Source: SKVL01 sp964559575 (GTDB lineage Bacteria; Patescibacteriota; Minisyncoccia; Phycocordibacterales; CSBR16-193). From it: a stretch of DNA of 28,084 nt. Location: assembly GCA_964559575.1 (NCBI GenBank), contig CAZLGQ010000005.1, positions 1 through 28,084 of the forward strand, in the 5' to 3' direction. The notes under the pieces were generated by a model that was not told the origin of the DNA, did not search any database, and saw only the letters and a program-made list of their open reading frames with translations. Below are positions 7,237-15,514 of the stretch, piece after piece. Position 1 is the stretch's first letter. Each line of letters begins with the position of its first letter. The translations under genes were made by a program, and so were the position numbers.

Positions 7237-8613
7237 CTAAAAAAATTCTTCGGGAAAATAAGAAGATAGTTCTGACACAGAAACACGTTCTTGTTTTCCG
7301 GTATCACGATCACGAATAGTAACAGTATCGTTTTCTAAAGTATCAAAATCAACAGTAATACAGTAAGGTGTTCCTATTTCATCTTGACGACGGTATCTTT
7401 TACCAATGTTACCGTTATCATCAAACCAAACTCCGGAAATACTCTTTTTTAAGTCAGTGTGTATATCTTTAGCTTTTTTAACAAGTTCCGGTTTATTTTT
7501 AAGTAAAGGAAAAACCGCTACTTTAACCGGAGATATTTTAGGATCCAAAGCTAAAAAAGTTCGTTTTTCACCACCCATTTCATCCTCACGATAAGCACTT
7601 ACCAAAACCGCTAACATCAATCTTTCCAAACCAAAAGAAGGTTCAATAACATGAGGAATAAACTTTTCTTCCGTATGTTTGTCTGTATACAACATTGATA
7701 TTCCTGAATGTTCTTGATGTTTACTAAGATCATAGTCTGTTCTATAAACCAAACCACTTAACTCACTTAAACCAAATGGATAATAAAACTCAAAATCCAC
7801 TGTTCTTTTGGAATAATGAGCTCTACCTTCTTCTGGTATCTCATGTTCATATATCATGTCTGCCGGAATACCAACTTTTTCATAAAAAGATCTGATCTGC
7901 TCCACCCAATAAGAAAAACTTTCTTTCCAGTTATTTTTATTAATAAAGTATTCAATTTCCATCTGCTCCATTTCCCTTAATCGGAAAATAAAATCACGTG
8001 GAGATATTTCATTTCTAAAAGATTTTCCTATTTGAGCAATACCAAAAGGAATGGAAGGGTAAAAGGTATCAACAACGTTTTTATAATTTACAAAAATACC
8101 CTGAGCTGTTTCCGGTCTTAAGTAAGAAACAGAGTCCTCTCCACCCATTGCACCAATATGAGTTTTAAACATTAAATTAAAAGTTTTGGTTTCCGATAAA
8201 GGATTTCCTTCCGGACTTTTTATTTCATATTTTTTTATATGATCATCTATCTCCTCCGGTGACATTCCATCTGCATCTTCAACATAACCACTATCTTCCA
8301 AAAGACTATCGGCACGATAACGTTTTTTGGTAACTTTATCCTCAACAACAGGATCAGCAAAATTATCCACATGACCACTCGCTTCCCAAACATCTTTACG
8401 CATTAAAATAGCAGAATCTAAACCATAAATATCATCACGATCTTTAACAAATGTCTTCCACCACAGATCACGAATATTATTTTTTAACTCAACCCCCAGA
8501 GGTCCATAATCCCACATTCCAGAAATTCCTCCGTACAGTTCAGAACCCGGAAAAATAAAACCCCTTCTCTTACAAAGAGAAGATATATTTTCCATTAAAA
8601 CTTTTTTATCCAT
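7237..8613 (-). CDS. glyS: glycyl-tRNA synthetase (single-chain alpha2 type)
   Basis: Class II synthetase that charges tRNA-Gly, 458 aa, the dimeric single-chain type rather than the bacterial alpha2beta2 type. Seen: WDYGPLG (34-40) of the N-terminal region, RPETAQGIF (166-174), motif 2 SFRNEISPRDFIFRLREMEQ (198-217) continuing MEIEYF, motif 3 PSFGLERLMLAVL (~325-337), and the anticodon-binding domain from about residue 365 (VKVAVFPLLKNKPE to the end). An inserted acidic stretch (109-135) has no zinc-type cysteines. It lies 33 bp after the surface-protein gene on the same strand and may share its transcript. No Shine-Dalgarno. Confidence 0.95.
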   Translation of the reverse strand: MDKKVLMENISSLCKRRGFIFPGSELYGGISGMWDYGPLGVELKNNIRDLWWKTFVKDRDDIYGLDSAILMRKDVWEASGHVDNFADPVVEDKVTKKRYRADSLLEDSGYVEDADGMSPEEIDDHIKKYEIKSPEGNPLSETKTFNLMFKTHIGAMGGEDSVSYLRPETAQGIFVNYKNVVDTFYPSIPFGIAQIGKSFRNEISPRDFIFRLREMEQMEIEYFINKNNWKESFSYWVEQIRSFYEKVGIPADMIYEHEIPEEGRAHYSKRTVDFEFYYPFGLSELSGLVYRTDYDLSKHQEHSGISMLYTDKHTEEKFIPHVIEPSFGLERLMLAVLVSAYREDEMGGEKRTFLALDPKISPVKVAVFPLLKNKPELVKKAKDIHTDLKKSISGVWFDDNGNIGKRYRRQDEIGTPYCITVDFDTLENDTVTIRDRDTGKQERVSVSELSSYFPEEFF

Positions 8614-8646
8614 AATTTTATAAATTAAAACTTTATTCTTAAAAGA

Positions 8647-10500
8647 TTAAAATCCGCTACCATAAATATTTTCCAAAACATTAAAACCATCAACAGTTAC
8701 ACTGTGCAAAGTCTTTCTTAGACTTTCTTCTTTAACTTTATCTTTTCCGGTAAAAACAAGTTCTTTTATAATAACAGAGCTCTCATCCCTTCTTCCCGGG
8801 TCAGAAGTAACATCTAACTTAATAGATCTATCGGGTTTCCAAACACCCGTTCCTCCTTCAACCTCACCAAGTTTCCAAACAAATTCACCGTCTTTATCAA
8901 ACTCTATCTGTTCATCTTGAGCTAAAACATCTTCGATAGAAACAAAAGATGGTAATACTCCGGATATTTCAGCATCCTCAATACCATCTATTCCAGAAAC
9001 AGCACTTAGTGTTATATGAAAAGATGTTAAATCACCATCTTTAAGATCGTTTTTTTCTCGTTGAGATAAATCCGTTTCAACATTAGCACTAAAAGCAGTT
9101 AAAAGGCTTATTTCTTCTGATGTCTCCATAACCATCTTTTCACCATTAACTGTTTCAGCTTCAAATAATATATGAAAATCAACATCTCTATCTTTTATGT
9201 CCTCAGAAAGATGAGTATTGAAATAAAAAGATGTTGAACCCTGAGGTTTAGAAAATTCTTCACCACTCCACAGTAAATGATCATCTACTATTTGAGCCTC
9301 GCTTCCTACAAAACTCTCTATTGCCTCTCCTTCAAAGATCAGTTTTAATTGAGCTGTTTTAATTTCAGAATTTGATCTATTGCGCCAAAACAACTCACCT
9401 TCTACTGTATTTCCGAAAGAGATTTTTTCTTTTTCTCTCAAAAAGAAATCAAAAGCAAACGGCCTATCATCTATATCAACAGTAATATCCGATACAGCCA
9501 CATGAATTACAGAATCTTCATTTGGTCCTGCTGAAACAGATAAAGTTCTTTCTTTTTCACTTTCCGGAGGTTCTGTAAAAACTCCTGTAAATTTTAAAGT
9601 TTTCTCTTCTCCGGGATTTAAGTCTTTTACTTTCCATATACCTCCATCTATCTCTTCACTTGAATCAATAATATTAAAATTTAAAGGATGATCTATCCTA
9701 ACGGTCACATCTTCTCTAGTATCATTAAAATTTGAATTCAGTTTAACTTCAAATTCACTTTTATGACCTACAAATATTTTATCAGGTCCTGAAAAATCCA
9801 AAGAGATCGGGGTGTCTTTTATTTTTATATCAAACTCTTCCCTTTTTGAAAACTGAGCACCTGATCCTTCTAAATTGTAATCAAAAGAAATTGAAAAGGT
9901 GTGTTTTTCTCCTTCTTTACCAAAAAGATCAAAAGAAACATCCTCCTCTATAATTCCTCCAGCTTCAAGTTCACCGATCTCTATTCTTTTTAAAGGTATT
10001 CTGGAAGATATGTCTTCAGGGTCCCTAGCTCCTTCAGGAAAACGTAAAACTATCTCACTGTTTTTTAAACTTACATTATTTTTATTATTTATTTTTATAT
10101 TTAAATTAACTTCATCTCCAGCTGAAACGATCTTTTCACCTGTTATTTCAATATCTATATTTTCAGAAGAAACAAAAATTCCTCCGGTAAGAAAAACATA
10201 AGCTGCAACTATTACAGAAAACAGAAAGAATATTAAAGAACCTATAAGTAAAAAGGTTAAAGTAAGTTTAACATAAGACTTTTCTTTTTTATTTCCTGTT
10301 GATCTTTTTTCCTTATTTAGTTTTTTCTTAACAGATTCACTTTTTAAGTTTTTACGACTTTTTTCTTTTGATCTTTTATTGGAACCGGAAGAAAATTCCC
10401 AAGAGTTCTTTTTTTTAGAAACATCTTCCATATTTTGGTTATAAAGTTTATCTTGTATTCCTTTAATTCCCTTGTTCTTCTTTTTTTTGTATGATCTCAT
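8647..10500 (-). CDS. membrane-anchored surface-type protein with beta-sandwich repeats
   Basis: I do not recognise a named family for this 617-aa protein. Residues 1-76 are strongly basic (many Lys/Ser) and presumably cytoplasmic. One membrane helix spans about 78-105 (LTLTFLLIGSLIFFLFSVIV within it). The remaining ~510 residues would be outside the cell. They show repeated all-beta segments with the pattern 'D-x-V-x-L-x-I-x-x-x-N ... P.G ... W.(I/V)G.L..G', seen near 118-190, 235-300, 355-440 and 480-560, like DUF11/CARDB-type immunoglobulin-like domains. No sortase motif or second helix is seen. It has the best promoter in the window, with a palindrome over its -35. The role may be in envelope structure or adhesion; this is inference. 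Confidence 0.7.
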   Translation of the reverse strand: MRSYKKKKNKGIKGIQDKLYNQNMEDVSKKKNSWEFSSGSNKRSKEKSRKNLKSESVKKKLNKEKRSTGNKKEKSYVKLTLTFLLIGSLIFFLFSVIVAAYVFLTGGIFVSSENIDIEITGEKIVSAGDEVNLNIKINNKNNVSLKNSEIVLRFPEGARDPEDISSRIPLKRIEIGELEAGGIIEEDVSFDLFGKEGEKHTFSISFDYNLEGSGAQFSKREEFDIKIKDTPISLDFSGPDKIFVGHKSEFEVKLNSNFNDTREDVTVRIDHPLNFNIIDSSEEIDGGIWKVKDLNPGEEKTLKFTGVFTEPPESEKERTLSVSAGPNEDSVIHVAVSDITVDIDDRPFAFDFFLREKEKISFGNTVEGELFWRNRSNSEIKTAQLKLIFEGEAIESFVGSEAQIVDDHLLWSGEEFSKPQGSTSFYFNTHLSEDIKDRDVDFHILFEAETVNGEKMVMETSEEISLLTAFSANVETDLSQREKNDLKDGDLTSFHITLSAVSGIDGIEDAEISGVLPSFVSIEDVLAQDEQIEFDKDGEFVWKLGEVEGGTGVWKPDRSIKLDVTSDPGRRDESSVIIKELVFTGKDKVKEESLRKTLHSVTVDGFNVLENIYGSGF

Positions 10501-10507
10501 AATAAAA

Positions 10508-10536
10508 ATTATATATCATAGAGCTTTGTTTTTCAA
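10508..10536 (-). promoter_or_regulatory. strong promoter of the surface-type protein gene
   Basis: On the minus strand: TTGAAA (10531-10536), exactly 17 bp, then consensus TATAAT (10508-10513). The hexamer ends 7 bp before the ATG at 10500, so the start site should fall at or within a base or two of the ATG. Confidence 0.75.
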
Positions 10537-10549
10537 AAGATCTTTTGAA
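10532..10549. promoter_or_regulatory. 18-bp perfect palindrome overlapping a -35 element
   Basis: TTCAAAAGA-TCTTTTGAA covers five of the six bases of the -35 at 10531-10536. It has no loop, so it suits a dimeric DNA-binding protein better than an RNA hairpin. It also lies 57 bp after the recO stop. Operator function is inferred from position only. Confidence 0.4.
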
Positions 10550-10605
10550 TAAGCTTAAAAGTACTATTTATTTAAAATGATATGCTTATAAAGCCAATAC
10601 TGACT

Positions 10606-11196
10606 CTACAGAGCAATATCTAATGCTCTGTTTATCTCTTTATTCATATTTCTTCTTAAACTCATTAAATTCTGTTTACCTTCTTTCATTAGAAACTCTT
10701 CTTTTTTAATAAAACTCAAATAAGCTGAATGTTCTATATAACCTAAAACATAAAGTATTTTTAACATTAAAAACCTTTCATTATCACAGTGATCTACCCC
10801 CTTTTCAACATCATTGATCATTTTCAAAAAACCATTAAGAGTGGTATCAAACACATCATTACTATCACCTCCTTCTCCAATTAAATTAGAACAGACAGAC
10901 ATGATCTTTGAAACCGCAACCTGCGAAGACTTTTTCTTTCTTAAAGAAAAAAGTATATTTTTATAGGGAACCAAATATGTAACTCTCCATCCCCCTTTTC
11001 CGGCAAGAAGACCAACAGAAATATATGAAGACTCAACCAGTCCTGCACGAATTTTTGAAGAACTCTTTCTAGCTCCTTGAGCCAAGGCATACAGACATCC
11101 AAACTCTCTGGTTAAAAGAAGAACCAAAAGACTATCTTCTTTATGTGGTCTACTTTTTAAAACCAAAGCTTTAGTGTCATGAATATTATACTTCAT
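10606..11196 (-). CDS. recO: DNA repair protein RecO
   Basis: Recombination mediator that helps RecA load on SSB-coated DNA with RecR, here 196 aa versus about 240 in E. coli. The N-terminal OB fold is clear: HDTKALVLKSRPHKEDSLLVLLLTREFG, then ALAQGARKSSSKIRAGLVESSYISVGL, close to the usual 'G.R...s..R..L.p'. The helical C-terminal part is short and lacks the CxxC zinc pairs found in many RecOs. The ATG at 11196 is chosen because AGGAG lies 5 nt upstream, the only clear Shine-Dalgarno in the window, overlapping the ileS TAG stop. A GTG two codons earlier touches that motif and is unlikely. Probably translationally coupled to ileS. Confidence 0.85.
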   Translation of the reverse strand: MKYNIHDTKALVLKSRPHKEDSLLVLLLTREFGCLYALAQGARKSSSKIRAGLVESSYISVGLLAGKGGWRVTYLVPYKNILFSLRKKKSSQVAVSKIMSVCSNLIGEGGDSNDVFDTTLNGFLKMINDVEKGVDHCDNERFLMLKILYVLGYIEHSAYLSFIKKEEFLMKEGKQNLMSLRRNMNKEINRALDIAL

Positions 11197-11207
11197 AAAC
11201 ACTCCTA
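11197..11207 (-). promoter_or_regulatory. Shine-Dalgarno of recO overlapping the ileS stop
   Basis: The minus strand reads TAGGAGTGTTT then ATG. The ileS TAG stop supplies the first bases of AGGAG, and the spacing to ATG is 5 nt. This decides the recO start and suggests reinitiation by ribosomes finishing ileS. Confidence 0.75.
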
Positions 11208-14200
11208 ATTCTTTTTTAAATCAACATTAAAGTGTTTTTCTCCTACAGAGAAAGAGTGCGGATTTGAGCTTTTTTTATAAACAATCTCAGATACTTTAAC
11301 GGTTTTTTTAATTTCACTAAAAGCTTCTTTTAAAAGGCCTTCGCCTGATTCATCAGTTTCAACTACCAAACAGACGCTTTCATTAGGAGTCATGTTTTCT
11401 TTTTTTCTAACACTTTGTAGAGCTCTTATTAAATCACGTACCTCTCCTTCTTTTAACAGTTCCGGGGTAATATCTGTATCAAGATAAACATTTTCTTCAA
11501 TGCTGGGGTCGTTTTTTACTTCTTTTACATTTACCTCGGCTTTGATATGGTCAACAAGTTCTTGGTTTTCCATTAAAGACTTTGGAGCATCTTTTAAAAT
11601 AAGTTTTGAAAGAGGTTGTCTAACTCTAATTCCGGCTTGAGATCTTTTTTCCAGTCCAAGTGAAATAAATTTTCTAACCTCTTTAAAATTATTCAAAACT
11701 GAATCATCAAACTCCTTGATCTCAGGCCAAGAATCCAGATGAACACTTTCCGGATCGTTTTCTTTTTTAACTTCTTTATAAACCATTTCGGCCAAGAAAG
11801 GCATAAAAGGAGCGAGAATCTTAGAATACTCTTTTAAAATAAATCTTATCGTACTAAGACAAGTTTCGTATTCTTCATTTTTTTCTTTAAATCTATCCCT
11901 TGATCTTCTTATATACCAAGTAGACAGATCGTCAACAAAATCCAAAAGAGGACGAGCCGCTTGATCTATTTCGTATGCTTCCAAACTATCAGTAACCTGA
12001 TTTAAAACCTGAGCAAAACGATCTTCTATCCATTTATCAAGCTCTTTCTTTTTTAACTTTTTATTCTTGATCCTTTCATCACCCTCATAAGAATACATTT
12101 TATAAAAAGAAAGAGTATTTAAAAGCCTATTGTTTAATTTTTTATAAATCTCATCAACTTTAGCTTCCGAAAAACTAAAGTCCTCTGCTCTAACAGCCGG
12201 AGAAGCTAACATTGAGTAACGAAGAGCATCAGAACCGTATTTATCAACAACCTCTAATGGATCAGGGTAATTCTTTAAACTCTTGGACATCTTTTTACCA
12301 TCCTCCGCCAAAACAGTTCCATTAACAACAACCGATTTATAAGGAGATATACCAAAAAGAGAAATTGATATTACTAAAAGAGTATAAAACCATCCACGAG
12401 TTTGATCTTGGCCTTCAGCTATAAAGTCAGCAGGAAAATATAGACTATCTTTCTTTTCAAAATCTTTTTTATTTTCAAAAGGATAGTGAACCTGAGCAAA
12501 AGGTACTGAACCGGAATCATACCAAGTATCAAAAACATCGGGTATTCTGGTCATTTCACCCCCACAAGAACATGTCATTTTAACTCTATCTATATAAGGT
12601 CTATGAACATCTATTTCGTAATTTTCATTATGAGGAAAGATCTTATGAGGAATGTCTTTTACTTCGGCATTGGTCATAAAGTCATGTTTTTTATCACCTC
12701 TGATCTTTATAGTTTCTTTTCTATCCAAAAAACTGGCCACTGAAGTTAAAAGCCAAAGAGTGGCATTATGAGAAACCAAAAGAATTTTCTTTCCTGAATA
12801 CTTATTTTCCAACTCTTCCAAAAGAGAACCGAGTCTTTTTTTAACATCCAAGTAACTTTCTCCTCCCGGAATAGGTTTTTCAAAACCTTCCGTCCAATCA
12901 TCAAAAAGACTCCTATACTCATCAACTGAGTGTAAATCCATTTCACCAAAATCCAACTCTCTAAGACGAGGATCTTTAATAATACTGTCTTTTGATATAT
13001 CACATGCCTTAGCTACTATCTCCGCTGTCTGTTTGGTACGTAAGATATCAGAAGTTATTATTACATCCGGAGGATTTTTTGATATTTTTTTAGCTGATTC
13101 TTCAACCTGTTTCTTCCCTTTTTCGGTTAAATTATGTTCATTTTCAGGATTTGAACTTAAAATATCCTTAACATTACTTTCAGCTTGACCGTGTCTTATA
13201 GATATATACTTATTATTTGACTCTTTAGAAATATCCTCAAAAGATCCGGCTATAAAATGTTCTCCGCAATCATGACATTCCCAAACAGGAATAGGTGTTC
13301 CCCAAAATCTACTACGAGAAATAGACCAATCTTTAACTTCTTTTAACCATTCACCAAAACGATTTTTTCCAATGTGTTCCGGTATCCATAAGACCTTGTT
13401 ATTCTCTTTAACAAGATCATCTCTTATTGAAGTAACTTTTACAAACCACGAATCGGTAGCATAGTTTAAAAGAGGAGTGTGACATCTCCAACAGTGAGGA
13501 TAAGAGTGTGTTATTTTTTCTTTTGAAAAAAGTTTTCCTTCCTTAGCTAATTTTTTAATTATTTCAACATCAGTACCAGATGTATCCTCTTTTGGTTTTG
13601 CTTGTTTTCCAGCCAGATCTCCAAGTTCATCAACAAACACTCCATTCATACCAACATGTTGAATAAAAGGAATATTATGTTTAACCGAAAGTTCGTAATC
13701 ATCTGAACCAAAAGCCGGTGCTATATGAACTACACCTGTTCCTTCTTCTGTCGTAACAAAATCAGCTGAATAGATCTTCCAACCTTTTTCTTTATCACCA
13801 TGAAGATCAACATTAACAAAATAATCAAACAGAGGTTCGTATTCACAGCCAACTAGATCTTTTCCTTTTATAGTTTTTTGAGGATTGATATCCGAATCAA
13901 TCATATCAGCCAGACGTTCTTTAGCTAAAATATACAAAACCTGATCTTTTTTAACCAAAACATAGTCTATTTCGGAATTAACCGCTAAAGCTGAGTTACC
14001 AGGAAGTGTCCATGGGGTTGTTGTCCAGCTTAATATATAGACATCATTTTTTTCTTTATCTAAACCTATACCTTTCAAGCTTTCTTTCTTTAGTTTAAAA
14101 GAAACCGTTATAGCTATATCCTTTATATCTTTATACCCCGAATTAACCTCAAAATTTGAAAGAGTGGTCTCACAACGAGGACATATATGCATTGATCTAA

Positions 14201-14732
14201 AACCTTTATATAAAAGATTCTTTTTATAAAGTTCCTTAAAAGACCAAAAAATTGATTCTGTATAAGACGAATCCATGGTTTTATAAGCATTTTCCATGTC
14301 TATCCATCTACCCAGTCTAGGAACAGCTTTTTTCCACTCTCTATCATACATCAAAACACTTTCTCTTGAAGCTTTATTGAACTCTTCAATACCGTAATCT
14401 TCAACATCTTTTTTGCTTTTAAGACCTAATTCCTTTTCTATAAGATTTTCTATTGGAAGACCATGACAGTCCCAACCCCAAACCCGACGGACAAAATATC
14501 CTCTCATTGTTTTATAACGAGGAATTACATCTTTTATTGTTCCGGCTAAAATATGACCATAGTGAGGAAGACCTGTCGCAAAAGGAGGTCCATCATAAAA
14601 CACAAAATTACCTTTTGGCGAAGATTTTTCAAAAGTTTTTTTAAAAATATCTTTTTCTTTCCAAAATTTTAAAATTTTTTCTTCTTCAAGAGAAACTTCG
14701 CTTTTTCTATTGTTTTGATCATTATCTTCCAT
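11205..14732 (-). CDS. ileS: isoleucyl-tRNA synthetase with inserted histidine-phosphatase domain
   Basis: Class I synthetase charging tRNA-Ile, 1175 aa, about 100-150 aa longer than the long-type IleRS it resembles. Seen: GLPHYGHIL (54-62, HIGH motif), WGWDCHGLPIE (85-95), zinc-type CPRC (184-187) and CWRC (414-417), CP1 editing blocks TTTPWTLPGN (237-246) and GVVHIAPAFGSDDY (333-346), DVFDTWYDSGSVPF (732-745), KMSKS (814-818), then the helical anticodon-binding region. Between GSFEDISKES (496-505) and DVHRPYID (708-715), normally a short linker, sits a histidine-phosphatase domain (about 507-695). A promoter-like TGTTATTAT precedes the ATG. It is co-transcribed with recO. WGTPIPVW marks the eukaryote-like/type 2 form. 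Confidence 0.95.
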   Translation of the reverse strand: MEDNDQNNRKSEVSLEEEKILKFWKEKDIFKKTFEKSSPKGNFVFYDGPPFATGLPHYGHILAGTIKDVIPRYKTMRGYFVRRVWGWDCHGLPIENLIEKELGLKSKKDVEDYGIEEFNKASRESVLMYDREWKKAVPRLGRWIDMENAYKTMDSSYTESIFWSFKELYKKNLLYKGFRSMHICPRCETTLSNFEVNSGYKDIKDIAITVSFKLKKESLKGIGLDKEKNDVYILSWTTTPWTLPGNSALAVNSEIDYVLVKKDQVLYILAKERLADMIDSDINPQKTIKGKDLVGCEYEPLFDYFVNVDLHGDKEKGWKIYSADFVTTEEGTGVVHIAPAFGSDDYELSVKHNIPFIQHVGMNGVFVDELGDLAGKQAKPKEDTSGTDVEIIKKLAKEGKLFSKEKITHSYPHCWRCHTPLLNYATDSWFVKVTSIRDDLVKENNKVLWIPEHIGKNRFGEWLKEVKDWSISRSRFWGTPIPVWECHDCGEHFIAGSFEDISKESNNKYISIRHGQAESNVKDILSSNPENEHNLTEKGKKQVEESAKKISKNPPDVIITSDILRTKQTAEIVAKACDISKDSIIKDPRLRELDFGEMDLHSVDEYRSLFDDWTEGFEKPIPGGESYLDVKKRLGSLLEELENKYSGKKILLVSHNATLWLLTSVASFLDRKETIKIRGDKKHDFMTNAEVKDIPHKIFPHNENYEIDVHRPYIDRVKMTCSCGGEMTRIPDVFDTWYDSGSVPFAQVHYPFENKKDFEKKDSLYFPADFIAEGQDQTRGWFYTLLVISISLFGISPYKSVVVNGTVLAEDGKKMSKSLKNYPDPLEVVDKYGSDALRYSMLASPAVRAEDFSFSEAKVDEIYKKLNNRLLNTLSFYKMYSYEGDERIKNKKLKKKELDKWIEDRFAQVLNQVTDSLEAYEIDQAARPLLDFVDDLSTWYIRRSRDRFKEKNEEYETCLSTIRFILKEYSKILAPFMPFLAEMVYKEVKKENDPESVHLDSWPEIKEFDDSVLNNFKEVRKFISLGLEKRSQAGIRVRQPLSKLILKDAPKSLMENQELVDHIKAEVNVKEVKNDPSIEENVYLDTDITPELLKEGEVRDLIRALQSVRKKENMTPNESVCLVVETDESGEGLLKEAFSEIKKTVKVSEIVYKKSSNPHSFSVGEKHFNVDLKKN
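12648..13214 (-). other. histidine-phosphatase (RHG) domain inside IleRS
   Basis: Residues ~507-695 of the ileS product. It has the full branch-1 set: RHGQAESN (513-520, with R513 and nucleophile H514), LTEKGKKQ (535-542), SDILRTKQTAEI (561-572, R565), PRLRELDFGEM (588-598, acid E592), PGGESYLDV (622-630), and VSHNATLW (653-660, H655). The reading frame is continuous with IleRS on both sides, and the flanking synthetase motifs are intact, so this is a true insertion and not a gene-calling fusion. Substrate unknown; no role is claimed. Confidence 0.92.
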
Positions 14733-14741
14733 AACTTTTTT

Positions 14742-14750
14742 ATAATAACA
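14742..14750 (-). promoter_or_regulatory. putative extended -10 of ileS
   Basis: TGT-TATTAT on the minus strand ends 9 bp before the ileS ATG. It matches the extended -10 before the phosphoesterase gene (26888-26896). No clear -35 at 17 bp; TTGTTT lies at 19 bp. It follows a hairpin that may end the glyA-tmk transcript. Confidence 0.45.
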
Positions 14751-14765
14751 AAATAAATAAAAATT

Positions 14766-14794
14766 AAAACAAAATATTCTTATTATTTTGTTTT
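14766..14794 (-). terminator. AT-rich hairpin between tmk and ileS
   Basis: AAAACAAAATA and TATTTTGTTTT form an 11-bp stem with a 7-nt loop, 3 bp past the tmk stop, followed on the minus strand by AATTTTTATTTATTTT. G-C content is low, so termination would be weak. Confidence 0.45.
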
Positions 14795-14797
14795 ATT

Positions 14798-15511
14798 CTA
14801 ATTTAACTCTTTATTAATAACATCTACAACCAACTTATTTACCTCCTCCGGGTCTAAACTTTTACCTTTTTTATAACACATGATCTTTTTCCAGTTTTCA
14901 TTTTTCTTTTCTAAATTTAAAGCGGCATTTCTAGAGTTTTTAAGATATTCAATGTCTTTCTCAGCCAGATCTTTTTTACCTTTTAAATACTTCTTTCTTT
15001 TTTTGGCGTCTTTTTTTTCTAACCACTCCTTACTTATATCAATAGTAACATCTAAATAAATAACAAGATCAGGATAAGGAAGTTCAAAAACTCCGTGCTC
15101 CATTTTCTCAAGCCAATCAAGAAAGGACCTTCTTTTTGCTGAATTTTTTATCTTACCTCCTTGATGGATTTGATTAGCACTTACATATCTATCAGCAATA
15201 ACCCAAAACCCTTTATTTAACCAATTTTTTATCTGTTTTGAAGACTCAAACCGATCTGCAGCATAAAGAACCGATGTCATACGAGGATCGGCGTTTATAA
15301 AATCTCCATGTTCTCCCGATAAACACTCTCCAATGAACTGTCCAAAAAAATTGTCATAGTAGCGTGGAAAATCAATATTCTTTACTTTTAAACCATTTGA
15401 CATTAGATAGTTTTCTAAAAGTTTAGACTGTGTTGCCTTACCTGACCCATCAATTCCGTCAATGACTATAAATCTTCCTTTTTTCCTTCTTTGAAACTGT
15501 CCTTTTTTCAT
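14798..15511 (-). CDS. tmk: thymidylate kinase
   Basis: Phosphorylates dTMP to dTDP for DNA synthesis. The 237-aa protein starts RFIVIDGIDGSGKATQSKLL. The P-loop is GIDGSGKAT (19-27), with alanine at the place that is normally Ser/Thr after the lysine, an oddity since that residue helps bind Mg-ATP. Next are KNIDFPRYYDNFFGQFI (dTMP-site region), WVIADRYVSANQIHQGG (the DRY/H block), and PDLVIYLDV. The region rich in lysine after WLEKKDAKKRKKY is the LID area. It begins 3 bp after the glyA stop, so the two are almost certainly co-transcribed. Confidence 0.9.
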   Translation of the reverse strand: MKKGQFQRRKKGRFIVIDGIDGSGKATQSKLLENYLMSNGLKVKNIDFPRYYDNFFGQFIGECLSGEHGDFINADPRMTSVLYAADRFESSKQIKNWLNKGFWVIADRYVSANQIHQGGKIKNSAKRRSFLDWLEKMEHGVFELPYPDLVIYLDVTIDISKEWLEKKDAKKRKKYLKGKKDLAEKDIEYLKNSRNAALNLEKKNENWKKIMCYKKGKSLDPEEVNKLVVDVINKELN

Positions 15512-15514
15512 AAT

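Noticed and set aside
12746..13003. Separate short ORF overlapping the phosphatase part of ileS
   Set aside because: It is in another frame and has no recognisable protein motif. The phosphatase motifs are in the ileS frame.
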